Source: Acanthosoma haemorrhoidale
Taxonomy: Eukaryota; Arthropoda; Insecta; Hemiptera; Acanthosomatidae
Direction: 5' to 3'
Length of the DNA: 64,000 bases
Assembly: GCA_930367205.1 (NCBI GenBank)
Contig: OV884011.1
Coordinates: forward strand, 138,731,437 to 138,795,436
Within the stretch, counting starts at the first letter, position 1; each line of letters opens with the position of its first letter. Under the pieces are notes generated by a model. That model saw nothing but the letters and a program-made list of their open reading frames with translations. It was not told the origin of the DNA and made no database searches. The position numbers and the translations under genes were made by a program. This document shows, one piece after another, positions 25,401 through 36,586 of the stretch.

Positions 25401-26468
25401 TATTCTAAGAATGTGGAAAAATAATGTATATAAAATTTTGTTATCAAAATTATAAACAGATAGTTAAAGTCTTTTCAGATTTGTATATTAACACCAGCCC
25501 TTTTAAAACATATTAGTAATACACTAACACATGTGAGCAAACAGTGTATGGGAATAACTTCCATTCTGAAAACTAATGAGAATTTTATGGGTGATATTAA
25601 ATACAACAACCCCCACATAAATACAACACTAGATTATCATCCTAATTAGAACAAAGAAAACAGCTTGTTTCGATACAAATTATTATAAAACTTTTGAATG
25701 ACCAATAAAAAAAATAACCTTCAAGTAACCAACCTTAATTATAGATGACAAAAAATTGACTATTTTATGTATGTTTAATACATATTTATTTAATACTTAG
25801 AAGTAAACAGAGTTATTCCGAAGGTAACTAAAAGTAAAATTTCCATACAAAAAATTAACTTCTATAACAATAGTTTAACAGCTACAGTAGTTAACAATCA
25901 ATATATTGGGATTGATAACTCTTTGGTTTTATAACTATTTAGAAATTGATAAACCTCATTAGAGTAACATAAAATGCCCAATATTAAAACAAATCTACGA
26001 TTCCTGTAGTTCTAATAACTGGGAAGGGCGGAGGTAAACAATTTCCCATTAACAGCCACTGGAGCCTGTCAGGTAAAATAAAATCCACATAATGCCAGTT
26101 TCACAGCATACATGAAAAACAAAGCAAAGCTGTATTCATAAACACATATCATTGTATTAAACATTTCCAAAATACAAATTAAATTCTGTTGCTCCCAATA
26201 GTCTCATAGCAATATTTTTTAAAATGTTTCATTTATCTTTTGTCAATAACAGCAGTTGTGGCCGGCCCCCAATATTAATAATGACTAAATAATAATAATA
26301 ATAAATAAAATTATCAATGATATAAAAATAAATTATAAAAAATAACAAAAAGATTTAAACATATACGAGTGAAAAATAAAGGAGAAAAAATAATATTTGA
26401 AGGTGTTTAACAATTAAATGGAAGAAAAAGGTGGCACGTATAAAAGTCTGCTAAAATGCAGGAAAGCA
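22441..26468. other. Intergenic region 3' of DDAH, no gene seen
   Basis: About 4 kb of AT-rich, low-complexity DNA (A/T homopolymers, scattered ATA runs). No exon-like open frame, repeat shared with the rest of the window, or clear polyadenylation signal for DDAH could be assigned. The frame at 24360-24578 is composition-driven. Confidence 0.5.
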
Positions 26469-29400
26469 TTAGAGAGCACGCATATGTTTTGACTTGCGCA
26501 AAAGCAAGCAACAAGAGCTCAAGTGCGCCATCGGCTCCTTGCAAAGATCTGAGACTGTCAAGCTTTTACGGCTAAAATCTATCCTTGCTTTAAAGATCTG
26601 AAACAAAAAAATCATAGAACTAAAATAAGAGCAGCTAGAATTCAATAAATAGTACAGGGTTTAAGAAAAAAGTGATTAAGTAAAGCATGTTCCATTTAAA
26701 TAAATTTGTTTAAATTCTTTATGTGATTTCAAATAATCAAAAATAAATAACTTAGTAATAACATTTTTATTTAAAAGAGATATATTCAGATGGAAATATC
26801 TGAGTAAATTTAAATATGTAAATGATCTAAATAAAGATCTTCAAAATAATTGAAACTCCTGAAATGTAGTTTTGTTCTTTGCAAGTTTGAAAGTTCCTTT
26901 AAAAAAAACTTAAAATTTATCATTTTAGGATTTTATTGTTTTTTTTTAAAAAATCACAAACCCTAATGATTTCACCCTTGTGTCTCTCTGACGGCCCTGG
27001 TCTCAGTAAGTTTCTTGTTCAAGATTTAAAGTCAGTATTGGGAGGATTACACAACCTTCTTTTAAGGGATTTTAAAGAGGTATGCTATTTGCTAGCTAGT
27101 TCCTTTTGTAATCCCAATGATGCTAAAAATAAAACCTCACCCATGAAAAATAATTAAAGGTCATTAACATGTAATTATGATGAATTATTACAATATATAT
27201 GTTGGGCTTTAGTGAGCATTCTAACAAGTCATTAAAACTTACAATTAACTGGTTTTCATAATCAATTAACGGAAACCTTGATTGTGTGATGTATCACACT
27301 TGACATCTATTTTTTTAATCAAAATTAGTAAGATATTGGCATGGAGGCAAAAAATGATGAAATTAGACATTCTCATTCAAGAAAAAAATTACCTCTGCAG
27401 ACTCTGGAATTTCTTCAGGAGCCCTGTGTATTAATGTGCCATTGATGTATATTACATTTGCAGCTTCTTCTTCATGAACTGTCAATGTTTGATAAATGTA
27501 TGTAGCTTCTCTTTCAATTCTCTAAAATCACAGAATGTCGAAAAATCATTCAATGTATTTGTTTTACTTTTTAAGGTTTCATTAATTTTCACTAAGGTGT
27601 AATGTACCTATGTCTGTTAATGGCAATTGTCTACCCCTTTGTGAATTTTAAATTGAAGGCCTACTGGCAACACAAACATCACTAAAAATATTAACCTTAT
27701 AAAAATTTAGAAAATGAAATATCCTGAGTTACCAAGGGAACCATTAATTGTGTGAATAAGGAGGTGGTGAAAAAAGAAATATTTCTCAATTGACTAAATA
27801 AATAATAAAACAAAATTAATTTTTTTTCACTATTATTCAAGATATTTTAAGGGGGTTTCAGCTTACAACGGTAGCCAATTTATCATCTGAGATATCCTTC
27901 ATTTTAACAGTAAAAAAATCATAATCTTAAGCCTGGATAAGAAGCTATTTAGAGATTAAATGATTAATATGTAAATATATGTTAAACAGTTTATGATACC
28001 ACATTTTATGCCAAGAAACAAGTGATGACCTTGACAACTATTGCATCACTCGCTACTATTATATACTGTAAATACTCACAATATCTCAAGTATAATAGAA
28101 TAACACTTGAGAATATGACAATAAAATCGGAAATGTTGTAATGTGCACAAGCCCCGAGTTATACTAGCCCTCAATTTCACTTTAAAATAATACTAACATG
28201 AGGTCAAAAGACTGAAGACAAACAATATAAAGTGGAACTTCCTGCCCTTTTTCAATACTCAAGTAGGATGAAATTATCCTATTGACAACGCCCCATCCAG
28301 AAGTGGAAGTCTTGACCAAAGGGGAACTTCATGGACCAAAACATTTATTATTACGTAGTTACCTTGAACGTCAACATTAAATATTTCTAATCAGGTCAAT
28401 TTTTTTGCCCCTTTCCTTTATTCATTTCAACCTAAGTTTACTGTAAATTTCAATATGGCAGTGGGAAACTTATTTATTTACAAACAAACAAATTTTATAT
28501 CTGGGAGTGATCATATATCTTCAGAATTTTCATCACCACTTAATTAATAAAATTGAACTCAGATTAAATCCAATTTTGAAACATTTACTAGCTTGTATGG
28601 AAGAACTTCGACTAATTTGGCAGAAGGGACATGTCAATGAGTCGGTGAGTTATTTGGGAGCTTCTATTGGATAGGCTCTTTGCGAAAAGGTGGTTTTAAT
28701 TTTATGGAAACTCCTTTGCAACTTGGAGTAGACTGCTATGGTTAACCAGCTTATATATGGCTCGATAACCCAGATTATATTGGTTTCTATTCCATAATAA
28801 AATTATCATAGATCAATTATGTTCTATAAAATTTTCCAATACAAATAGTTATTCTAAAGATCACAGGCCTGACCAGTTTAACAAAAAATTTATCAAAGAT
28901 TAACTATAGCTTTTTTCTTCTTCATAATCCTGGTACAATAGGACTATCTTATTTCAGAAACTAAAAAACCTTACCTACCTGTGTTAAGAGGGGTTGGATT
29001 ATGTCCTTACCTTGACCTCCAGCTATTTTGCATTTATTTTTACTGTACACAACAATCGAACCACACCCACTGGAAACATCAGTGAGCCGCCAGTTTTGTT
29101 TCAAGGTAATGGGGGAGGGCCTCCAGCCAGGGGCTTTTTACAAATCTGGAGTAATGACACATAGAACCTTTTTTGCCTGAACCTGATTCCCCACAGTTAA
29201 CGACAATATGTAGGTAGTGGAACAAAGAAATATTCCTCAATTGACTAAATAAATAATAAAAAAATACCTTTAAAATATCCTGTGAAGATTTTGTGTAACT
29301 TACACATAAAACCTCTGGTCCCGCCATTGAAACAAATGCCTTCAAATGCTTTTTTTGAGGTACCTGATAACAGTTAATAAATTATTTAATCCCACATTAA

Positions 29401-32400
29401 ATAAAAAGGTAAATTATTTTATACCAACTATGTGAACAGATTAAAACCTTTAGTTTTAATTAAAATATTTTTTACTTGTTTATTAAATGAACAGCCATGT
29501 TTGTATCTGTATCTAAGTTAACTGATAACAAACTTGGTTTTGCTGTAGAAATTGATATAGCAGTATTTAAAAAAAAAACATATATTCCAGTTTTTTCACA
29601 GGTAACTTTGTTTACATTTTTTTTTCAGATAGCTGATTTTCTACAAACAATTTAATTTGTTAAATTTAATTTAATTTAATTAAAACAATTACATTAAATT
29701 AAACATGTTCTGAGTAGTGTGGATTGAAACAACAAACCAGTCAGATTGAATTTTAAAATCGTAGGAGTATGCAAATATTCAAAGTTACCAAGAAATCCTC
29801 AATTTGACTTTTTTTTTACTTTTTAAACATAATTTAACATCTAACTTTCGCATAACGCTTACGTAATATTAGTAAAATACTAAAATTTCAACATATCGAT
29901 TTAAAATATAAAATAAAACCTTAATTGGAGCACATGGAAACTCAGGAAATGCTGCTGCTAATGCTCTTGCTCCAGCCTCATTTGTAAAGTCAGATATTCC
30001 AACAAAGAATTCCTGACCTGCAAACATTTAATTTCTTGCTTGAAATATAATCAACATCCTTGATAGTATCTAGTTATAAATAAAGTTTCTGGTAGTAAAG
30101 CCATAATTTTTAACAATTATCTAAACTGTAATTACTCCTAATCTGATACAACTCAACCTTACAACCCTGTCCGTTGCCTAAAACTCTGGTGGCCTCCCAA
30201 TCCATCATGGCACTAGCAGATTGCAATATAATATTTTTAACACATCTAAACACTTTATTTCCAAAAAAATAGAAAGTTTCCCTGGAAAGAGCTAACAGAA
30301 GAAATCAAAACGTTTGCATTTACACAAGAGATGATGAGAATGACAAAAATATAAGTCAATGGTTTTTTTTAAATTTAAAATTTTCTTATTCAAAATAAAT
30401 ATTATAAATGATAATTTAAGCCTCTGTTAAACACTTTAACTACTACTGTAGTCAGGCCAACATGAGTATTTCTATTCTATGAAGGTTGTGGTACCTAATG
30501 ACTAATACCTCAAGTTGGGGAGTCAGTCAAGACAGTGCATGTTTTGAGTGATTTTGTGCATCAAATTCAATTTTTTTAATTAGTTTACTCTGTTTTCTCA
30601 TTTAATGAATAGGCCCAAAGACAGGGCTTTACTTTATTACAGGTACTCCTAAAAGGCAGTTGTTCTTTATTTATTGGTCTGCATGTATGTTCTAAAATAG
30701 TAGTAAAAAAACTAAATTAAATCCGTGGTGTTATGAAATGAAAACAACTTATGAAGAGCTATGGCCCACAGAAGTTGTCAGGTCACGCTGAGGATAGTGT
30801 GTTTAGTACTAGCCTTAACTTATTTCAGTTTTCTAAACTTGATTCGCTAATTCTTCATTTAACTAACTAATCATTTATCTTTACGAGGATAAGTGGTCCA
30901 TACAAACCTCAAGGAATGTTAATAAATAATGTTCACCAGGTACAAAAGCATTTTTAGGATTTGAAGCAAGTTAACATAAGAGGCTTTTAATGTCCCATGT
31001 AAAGTTTTTATAAGTAGAGATTTGGAATTAATCACCTAATTTACAATATGCAGTAACTTTCTCACAGCTTTTTGTCCTTAAGAATATCATAACTAAAATA
31101 TCTAAATAATCTCAATTGTTAAAAAGCAATTAAAGAAACCAGAAACAATATGGAAATAATTACCATAAGGGAAATTTTCAGGTATATATTCACCATGGAT
31201 TGTTCCTAATAACCTAAATAAAATTGAAAAAGTTAGCAGTATTGCTAATTTTTTTAAGAGATATTATTAAATAATCACCAATGTCTAACCCGCTCATGAG
31301 AGGGTTTACAAAATCATCAATGGGTCACACAATTTGTGGAGAGACCAAAGACAGAATAAAACAAAAATAATCAGCATATATATAGCTAATATTAGTTTAA
31401 AAAACTAATACTACCTGTGAACAATACATCTCCTCCTTCTAAATAAGCCTTGTCATCAAGAACTTCAAGAACTGGTAGCTCCAATTCTTTTTTCAGTATT
31501 GCTCGGACAACTTCAACCTGAAATTATTTCAATAATATAACCTCGCTGTATAACAATAGATTTAATAGTGATGCTATTTAAATTTTTTTACTTTTAAGTA
31601 TATTCAATAATTTAATTACATGATTTATTTTAATTAGTATTTAAAACCAAAGTAATCTAAATATGTATTATTTTATTAATAATGCCGGATAAGTAGTTTA
31701 AATTTCAATTATTCAGATAAGCTATTAAATCTTAACTATTGGTGGTGTTATTACTCCCCATTATTATTAGCCAAAGTATGGGTAGTGACACAGCAGGTAG
31801 AAAGTAAAGAGGGCCGAGGTTCAAACCACAGGCTTCCTAATCTTCGGTCAGATGCTGTTCTCTGATCTATCCCTGTACGAACCCTATTGGTTGTGGTTGA
31901 CCTCATTATGAAAAACAGCTATTACTGGGGATAAGCAAAAGAAATCAAGTATAATCATTACATTGACACTGAATGTAAACATCCAATTGTAACAATTATA
32001 TCTTTTGTCTAACAGGTATATCACTCTGCATATGTAAAAATAGGGGCTAGAGTGAATATATGGCTTTGTAAGTAACGCTCATTGTTAATGGTCTTCAAGC
32101 AATCTGTCAAATTTTTCGAATTGAATATATGTCAAAAAAATACTGTTAACCCTAATTTTGGATGATAGCTGTTCTGGAGCACTAGCTTACAATTGTAAAT
32201 TGTTAATAAACTCGGAAAAAGTAATTTAACAATTTAAACTATTTGGACCACATTAAAAATAAAGTAATTCCATCTTGATTAATTTGTGCTTACAAGAGTG
32301 TAATAAGAAATTTTATTTGGTATAAAATTTCGGTAAACTGAACAATGGACAGCATTTAAAATGGTGTTACCCAGCTTTTTATTGGTTAATAAAACAACTT

Positions 32401-33140
32401 AGAGGTTTCAATACACCATAGACTACTTCACTTCCCCAGTGCAACAAAAATTTTGTAAAAGAAACAGCTAATTGAAGAAGTGACAAAACTGTTTTTTTAA
32501 TGTACTATTTTGTCTTGAACTGAAGCAGTACAATAAACCGTTTTTATTACTTTACTTAAAACTGAATTTAATGTTACAATTACAAAGGCCATTCGATCTA
32601 CAAGTTGTCCAGATGCCCACTTCTTTTGATAAATTTTATACAACAGTTGGCCTACTTAATTTGGTTTTGCTAGTGTTGATAAAAGTAGAAGTGAACTAAT
32701 GCGAAACAACAGGAGTGTTCTGTTTTAATTGAGAAACTTTAAATAGTAATTTTTTTAAACTTCAGGTGAAATAAAATTCAATGTGGATCTAGCAATTGAA
32801 ACTTCATATCCTGCAAAGATCACAATTTAAACCTACTGTCACTTCAAAAGAGTTGATAAAATAATACATGTTTTACTTGTCCTACCTCTTTGAGTCGTTT
32901 TTCGTCCTTTGGCTTTGCTATGAGAGCTATCCCATTGCAAATGACAGCTGTATCTTCAATGTAGACACAGTGAGGAAGATTATCATCAGGTGGCATTTCT
33001 ATGACATCGAGCCCCAGGTCGCGGAGGGCCCTCACGTAGGCCTCATGCTGAATTTTGGCCATTTCGAGGGAGAAGTCTCCCTTGAGAGACGAAGAAACGC
33101 GGCAGACGAGGGCATGGGAATATCGGAGCGGTGCCATCAT
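26469..33140 (-). CDS. DDAH1: N(G),N(G)-dimethylarginine dimethylaminohydrolase
   Basis: DDAH hydrolyses asymmetric dimethylarginine to citrulline and dimethylamine, relieving inhibition of nitric oxide synthase; it is cytosolic. Exons: 32886-33140, 31415-31517, 29920-30017, 29268-29363, 27393-27521, 26469-26597. All junctions are AG/GT and phases close, giving 269 codons against 285 in human DDAH1. Start is MMAPLRYSHALVCRV at 33140. Landmarks: LPHCVYIEDTAVIC with catalytic Asp63; EGGDVLFTG; QEFFVGISDFTNEAGA; KKHLKAFVSMAGPE with catalytic His158; NVIYINGTLIHRAPEEIPES; and the C-terminal LSSCCLLL with Cys256, aligned to the catalytic Cys274 of human DDAH1. The catalytic triad is complete, so the enzyme should be active. 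A possible 42-nt cassette exon lies between exons 2 and 3. DDAH1 versus DDAH2 orthology cannot be decided; the symbol is a family name here. Confidence 0.92.
27050..27205. repeat. Unclassified interspersed repeat, copy B
   Basis: Within the last DDAH intron. Contains GATGCTAAAAATAAAACC followed by CCCATGAAAAATAAT. The same pair of motifs appears at 35106 (GGTGCTAAAAATAAAACC, CCTATGAAAAATAAT) and in weaker form at 34742 and 9690. No coding content. Confidence 0.55.
27758..27811. repeat. Intronic direct repeat, copy 1
   Basis: About 50 bp beginning GGTGGTGAAAAAAGAAATAT and continuing CTCAATTGACTAAATAAATA. A near-identical copy lies at 29213-29262 in the same intron of DDAH and same orientation. 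Confidence 0.75.
29213..29262. repeat. Intronic direct repeat, copy 2, next to an exon border
   Basis: Matches 27758-27811 (GTAGTGGAACAAAGAAATAT then CTCAATTGACTAAATAAATA). It ends about 6 bp from the donor site of DDAH exon 4 (exon end at 29268), so it lies in the first bases of that intron. Confidence 0.75.
31164..31205 (-). other. Candidate 42-nt cassette exon of DDAH
   Basis: Between DDAH exons 2 and 3, the minus strand has TTATTAG, then 42 nt, then a GTAATT donor. Both neighbouring junctions are phase 1, so the insert is exactly 14 codons in frame and has no stop; it would read GTIHGEYIPENFPY and end before GQEFFVG. A competing acceptor 8 nt upstream would introduce a stop. Human DDAH goes directly from FTG to REFFVG, so inclusion would add a loop at that point. 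This may be an alternative exon or a chance frame; sequence alone does not decide. Confidence 0.35.
31800..31890 (-). repeat. tRNA-like SINE head, copy 2
   Basis: In the first DDAH intron. Collinear with 18060-18140: plus-strand GAGGTTCAAACCACAGGCTT, then CCTAATCTTCGGTCAG, then CTGATCTATCCCT. The minus-strand reading has the B-box-like GGTTTGAACC. A degenerate copy of the same tRNA-derived head. Confidence 0.45.
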
Positions 33141-34429
33141 CGGTGACAGAACCTTCGAGTTGAACGGGCGGGAAGTTTATGACATTAGAAGACTTATATT
33201 AGAGATGACGTCAGGCCGGCTCGCCGCATTATTGACTAAACATAAAAACCTAGCTGAGCACTAAGCGAGAACGCCATTCTATCACAGTTTATAATAACCT
33301 CCACTTCACTCTTCAGTCAGTTTCACGGCTCGCCTGAGAAAGGTTAAAACTTGGCACTTTCCATTTTGGCCCCGAGGTCGATGAACCATCCTTGTTTACT
33401 AAAATGTCGATTACGCCAACCGACTGACCATCCCAGCAGATGGCCGGTGATTAATCAACTGTGAATTGACTTCATACCACCCCTTGTCAAACATAGCCAT
33501 AGCCAACATAACTATTGTGTGATGTAATTCAATATTCAATTTAAACTCCATAAATACGTCATAATTCATTTTAATCATAAACGTGAATTTAAACAATGAA
33601 CTAACAAACTATGCTGGGAATTATTTCCATGGCCACCATTTCAATTAGACCTTAAAACATTAATGTCATGTTCTTATATAAATTGTATGTTGAAAGTGTT
33701 TTCATTATGACCTTACATTGTAATTTAAGCAATAATAATCTTTCCAAAAGGGGGAAGAACCTTTACAATTTGAATTAGCTACATGGTAAACTTGTCATCA
33801 CAGACAAAAATTATCTGTTTGACAGGCTTGGATATAATCCAAATACTACTCAATAACAGATTAGTGTATCTCAAGAAAAAAGTCTTAGAAGCTGAAAATT
33901 TACATAGTGATTCTTCAAATCCTGTAAAGGTGCACTAAGATTTTTTTTTCCAAGTCATTATAGACCTCAGGCCCACCCACATTTATTTCTGGGTTAACAA
34001 TCCACCAGATAGTTTTTAAATTTTACATGTTGCTTTTCCTCACATCCTCCTGATTCTGCAACCGGTAGGGTGAAAGAAAAATGAAGTTTTATAAAACAGC
34101 TTTAACCCTTATAAAATTCTCACTACTTAGTCCATTACTGAAAAAAACAAACAATTGAGCAGAAAAGCAAATGATCTAATGATGATGATTGAGATGTCTG
34201 TAGCGAATGAGTATTTAGCAAGTAGTATATAAATATAATTTAGAAAACCCAGGAGAAAATCACCCACCCCATAAATAATTTCATAATGGCACAAAAGTAT
34301 AACTGAGGTAATGCAAACAAACCATTAACACTTTGAGGGAGAATTAATTCACAAAACCATAATTTAAATGTCTGACTACCTGTATCATTTCTAAATGTCT
34401 ATCATAACCGAATACATTTAATACTTATT
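33141..34429. other. DDAH upstream region
   Basis: The first 250 bp upstream of the DDAH start are clearly less AT-rich than the surroundings, consistent with a TATA-less promoter and 5' UTR, but no specific element can be named. Beyond about 33600 the DNA is AT-rich without recognisable features. Confidence 0.4.
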
Positions 34430-35230
34430 GTAATGCAGGCGTACTCCTGCCTATCATGGTGTTGTTTGACCAATAAACATGAAATTTCATACGAAGATTC
34501 CGTTTGATTACTCGACAACATAAATAGTATTTTCAACTCCACAAAACATAATTAATGGTTAATAAATAAACAATAATAATTTTGAGTAAGGTATCAAACT
34601 AAAGGTCTCAACATCCCGACTAATAATATGGATAATTATGGGGCATTAAAACCACCATTATAATCATGTTCACAACTCAACCCTTGTTTTATTTTGAGAC
34701 ATGATGTTTTACATGGTAGTTTTATTAGATGTCCAATTGGTACTAAAAATAAAACCAACGCTATGGTAAATTACAATGATTCATAATTAATTAATTGCTC
34801 GGTGATTAAGGTTTATTTTTTAGAAGCCTGATATTTTGCAAAATAGTGCCAATTGTTACAGCAATCTTGCTAAAAATAAAGTAGCTCCACGAAAAATTCT
34901 AAGCCTAAAGAGTCATTAAGTACTATTTTTAAATTCAATAATTGATATTTTTTATCATATTGTGTAGGGATTAAATTAAATACCTCGACCTCCCGTTAAT
35001 TTATTATAAATGTTTGAACTTTGGTGCACTTTAATTATTTGACATTTTAACTCTATCAGTGTTGAACATACAGGAATATCTTACATGGCAGTTCACTAAA
35101 CTTTGATGGTGCTAAAAATAAAACCAATCCTATGAAAAATAATAGTTTCATCAACAAATTAATTATGTCCTAATAAATAATATGTATAATATGCTAGGCC
35201 TTAAAGAGAATTTGCTTTAGGATGTGAATA
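34430..35230. repeat. Unclassified repeat, copy C, with diverged tandem units
   Basis: Starts with CCAATAAACATGAAATTT and CCGTTTGATTACTC, shared with 9405-9450. Two diverged units of about 360 bp follow: each has a CTCAACATCCCG/CCTCGACCTCCCG block, a TGGGGCATTA/TGGTGCACTT block, TTACATGGTAGTT/TTACATGGCAGTT (34712 and 35082), and CTAAAAATAAAACCAA (34743 and 35107). No open frame and no terminal repeats. It lies between DDAH and GALK2. Possibly a satellite-like or non-autonomous transposon family. Confidence 0.6.
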
Positions 35231-36586
35231 CTAATTAAAAGGATTCAATGAAAATTAGATTAATTAAAAAGTAACTTTTTAGGTAATGTCCAAGTGTCAT
35301 TCAGTTACTATTTATTATCAATGGTAGATAAATAATAATCTTCATTCTACTTATGCTAAAATGTTTCACACAATTAAAACACCTAGCAAATTTGAAACAT
35401 GGTAGAAGAGTTGTGAAACCATGTTACAAAGAATTCTACCCAAAGGTTCACTTAACTGTGCCTGGGTTTATATTTTTATATAAGTTCACAATTTATTTTC
35501 ATTTATAATCATTATTACTTATTTTGTCTTGGAAGAAGTATCCCATTCTAACAGAGATGACCTCAATTACAACATAATACTTTCCATTATTCATATCCAT
35601 ACATAAATATAGAAAAAAGAAATGAAATGGTCAACCAATACATAATGTCAATAAATAAAGTTATATCATAGTTTCAAACATACAGGGCTGAATGAATACA
35701 TTTTAAATTATATATAATAATTGTAATCCAAATTTTTTTCTTTAACCTATTACATAGATTTAAAAGATTTCATATCACTTTTAATTTCAATAAAACGAAA
35801 AAATTTATATAATAAACTTGTAATTAGTCTTGCTTAGCAGAGGTGTATGATTCATTCCATACCTACTGTTGACAAATATTTACATTAAAGTAATGAAGGA
35901 AAAACTTTTATCATCAAACAATTAGCAAGAAAAAAATGTATCTCAAAAATATAATTCATTTAAAGTTCAATACAAATAAGGAATTTTGAATATAAATATC
36001 TCAATTACTGACTACAGAACATTTTGTAAGTATAAAATTTAGAATACAATTATACAAACATAAAATAATTATGAAAATAAAAATTATAATAAAAAACAGT
36101 TTTTCTAATTTATTTGGAATACATTAAGATATTGTACCAATCACCTCCCAACTAATAAAAACTTATAATCAGTGCAGAGTGAAATTTACTTCTTTACAGG
36201 GTAATACGTCCTGATTATTTCTATTTTGTATTATCTATTTTTTCTTCAACATTTTTTTCCCCAAAATCTTTTTTGCCATTTCATCATTGTACAACAAATT
36301 ACTGATGGGTGATTTAATGTGCTCCATCTATAAAATATTTCCATCACACAACTAAAGAGATAAGTCTAGACCAATGGTGCCACCCATTGGCAGGAGATTC
36401 TATCGAATACTATACTTTAATATTTTAATTTGGGTTTCTATAACTGATTCGCCATTCCTTTATCCAAGGTACTCAATTCATCCCCTCATGAAGAAAAATA
36501 CTATAATTATAAAAAATAAATTTGTTATTCATAAATATAACAGATATAATACATTAAATAACAGAAAATACATTAACAAATAAAAT
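35231..36586. other. GALK2 3' flank, no gene seen
   Basis: AT-rich DNA downstream of the GALK2 stop. The 3' UTR must lie here; minus-strand AATAAA occurs near 36110, but I cannot tell whether it is used. The open frame 36374-36583 has no recognisable content. Confidence 0.45.

Noticed and set aside
32868..33264. Two plus-strand frames over DDAH exon 1
   Set aside because: They are antisense shadows of the well-supported DDAH first exon.
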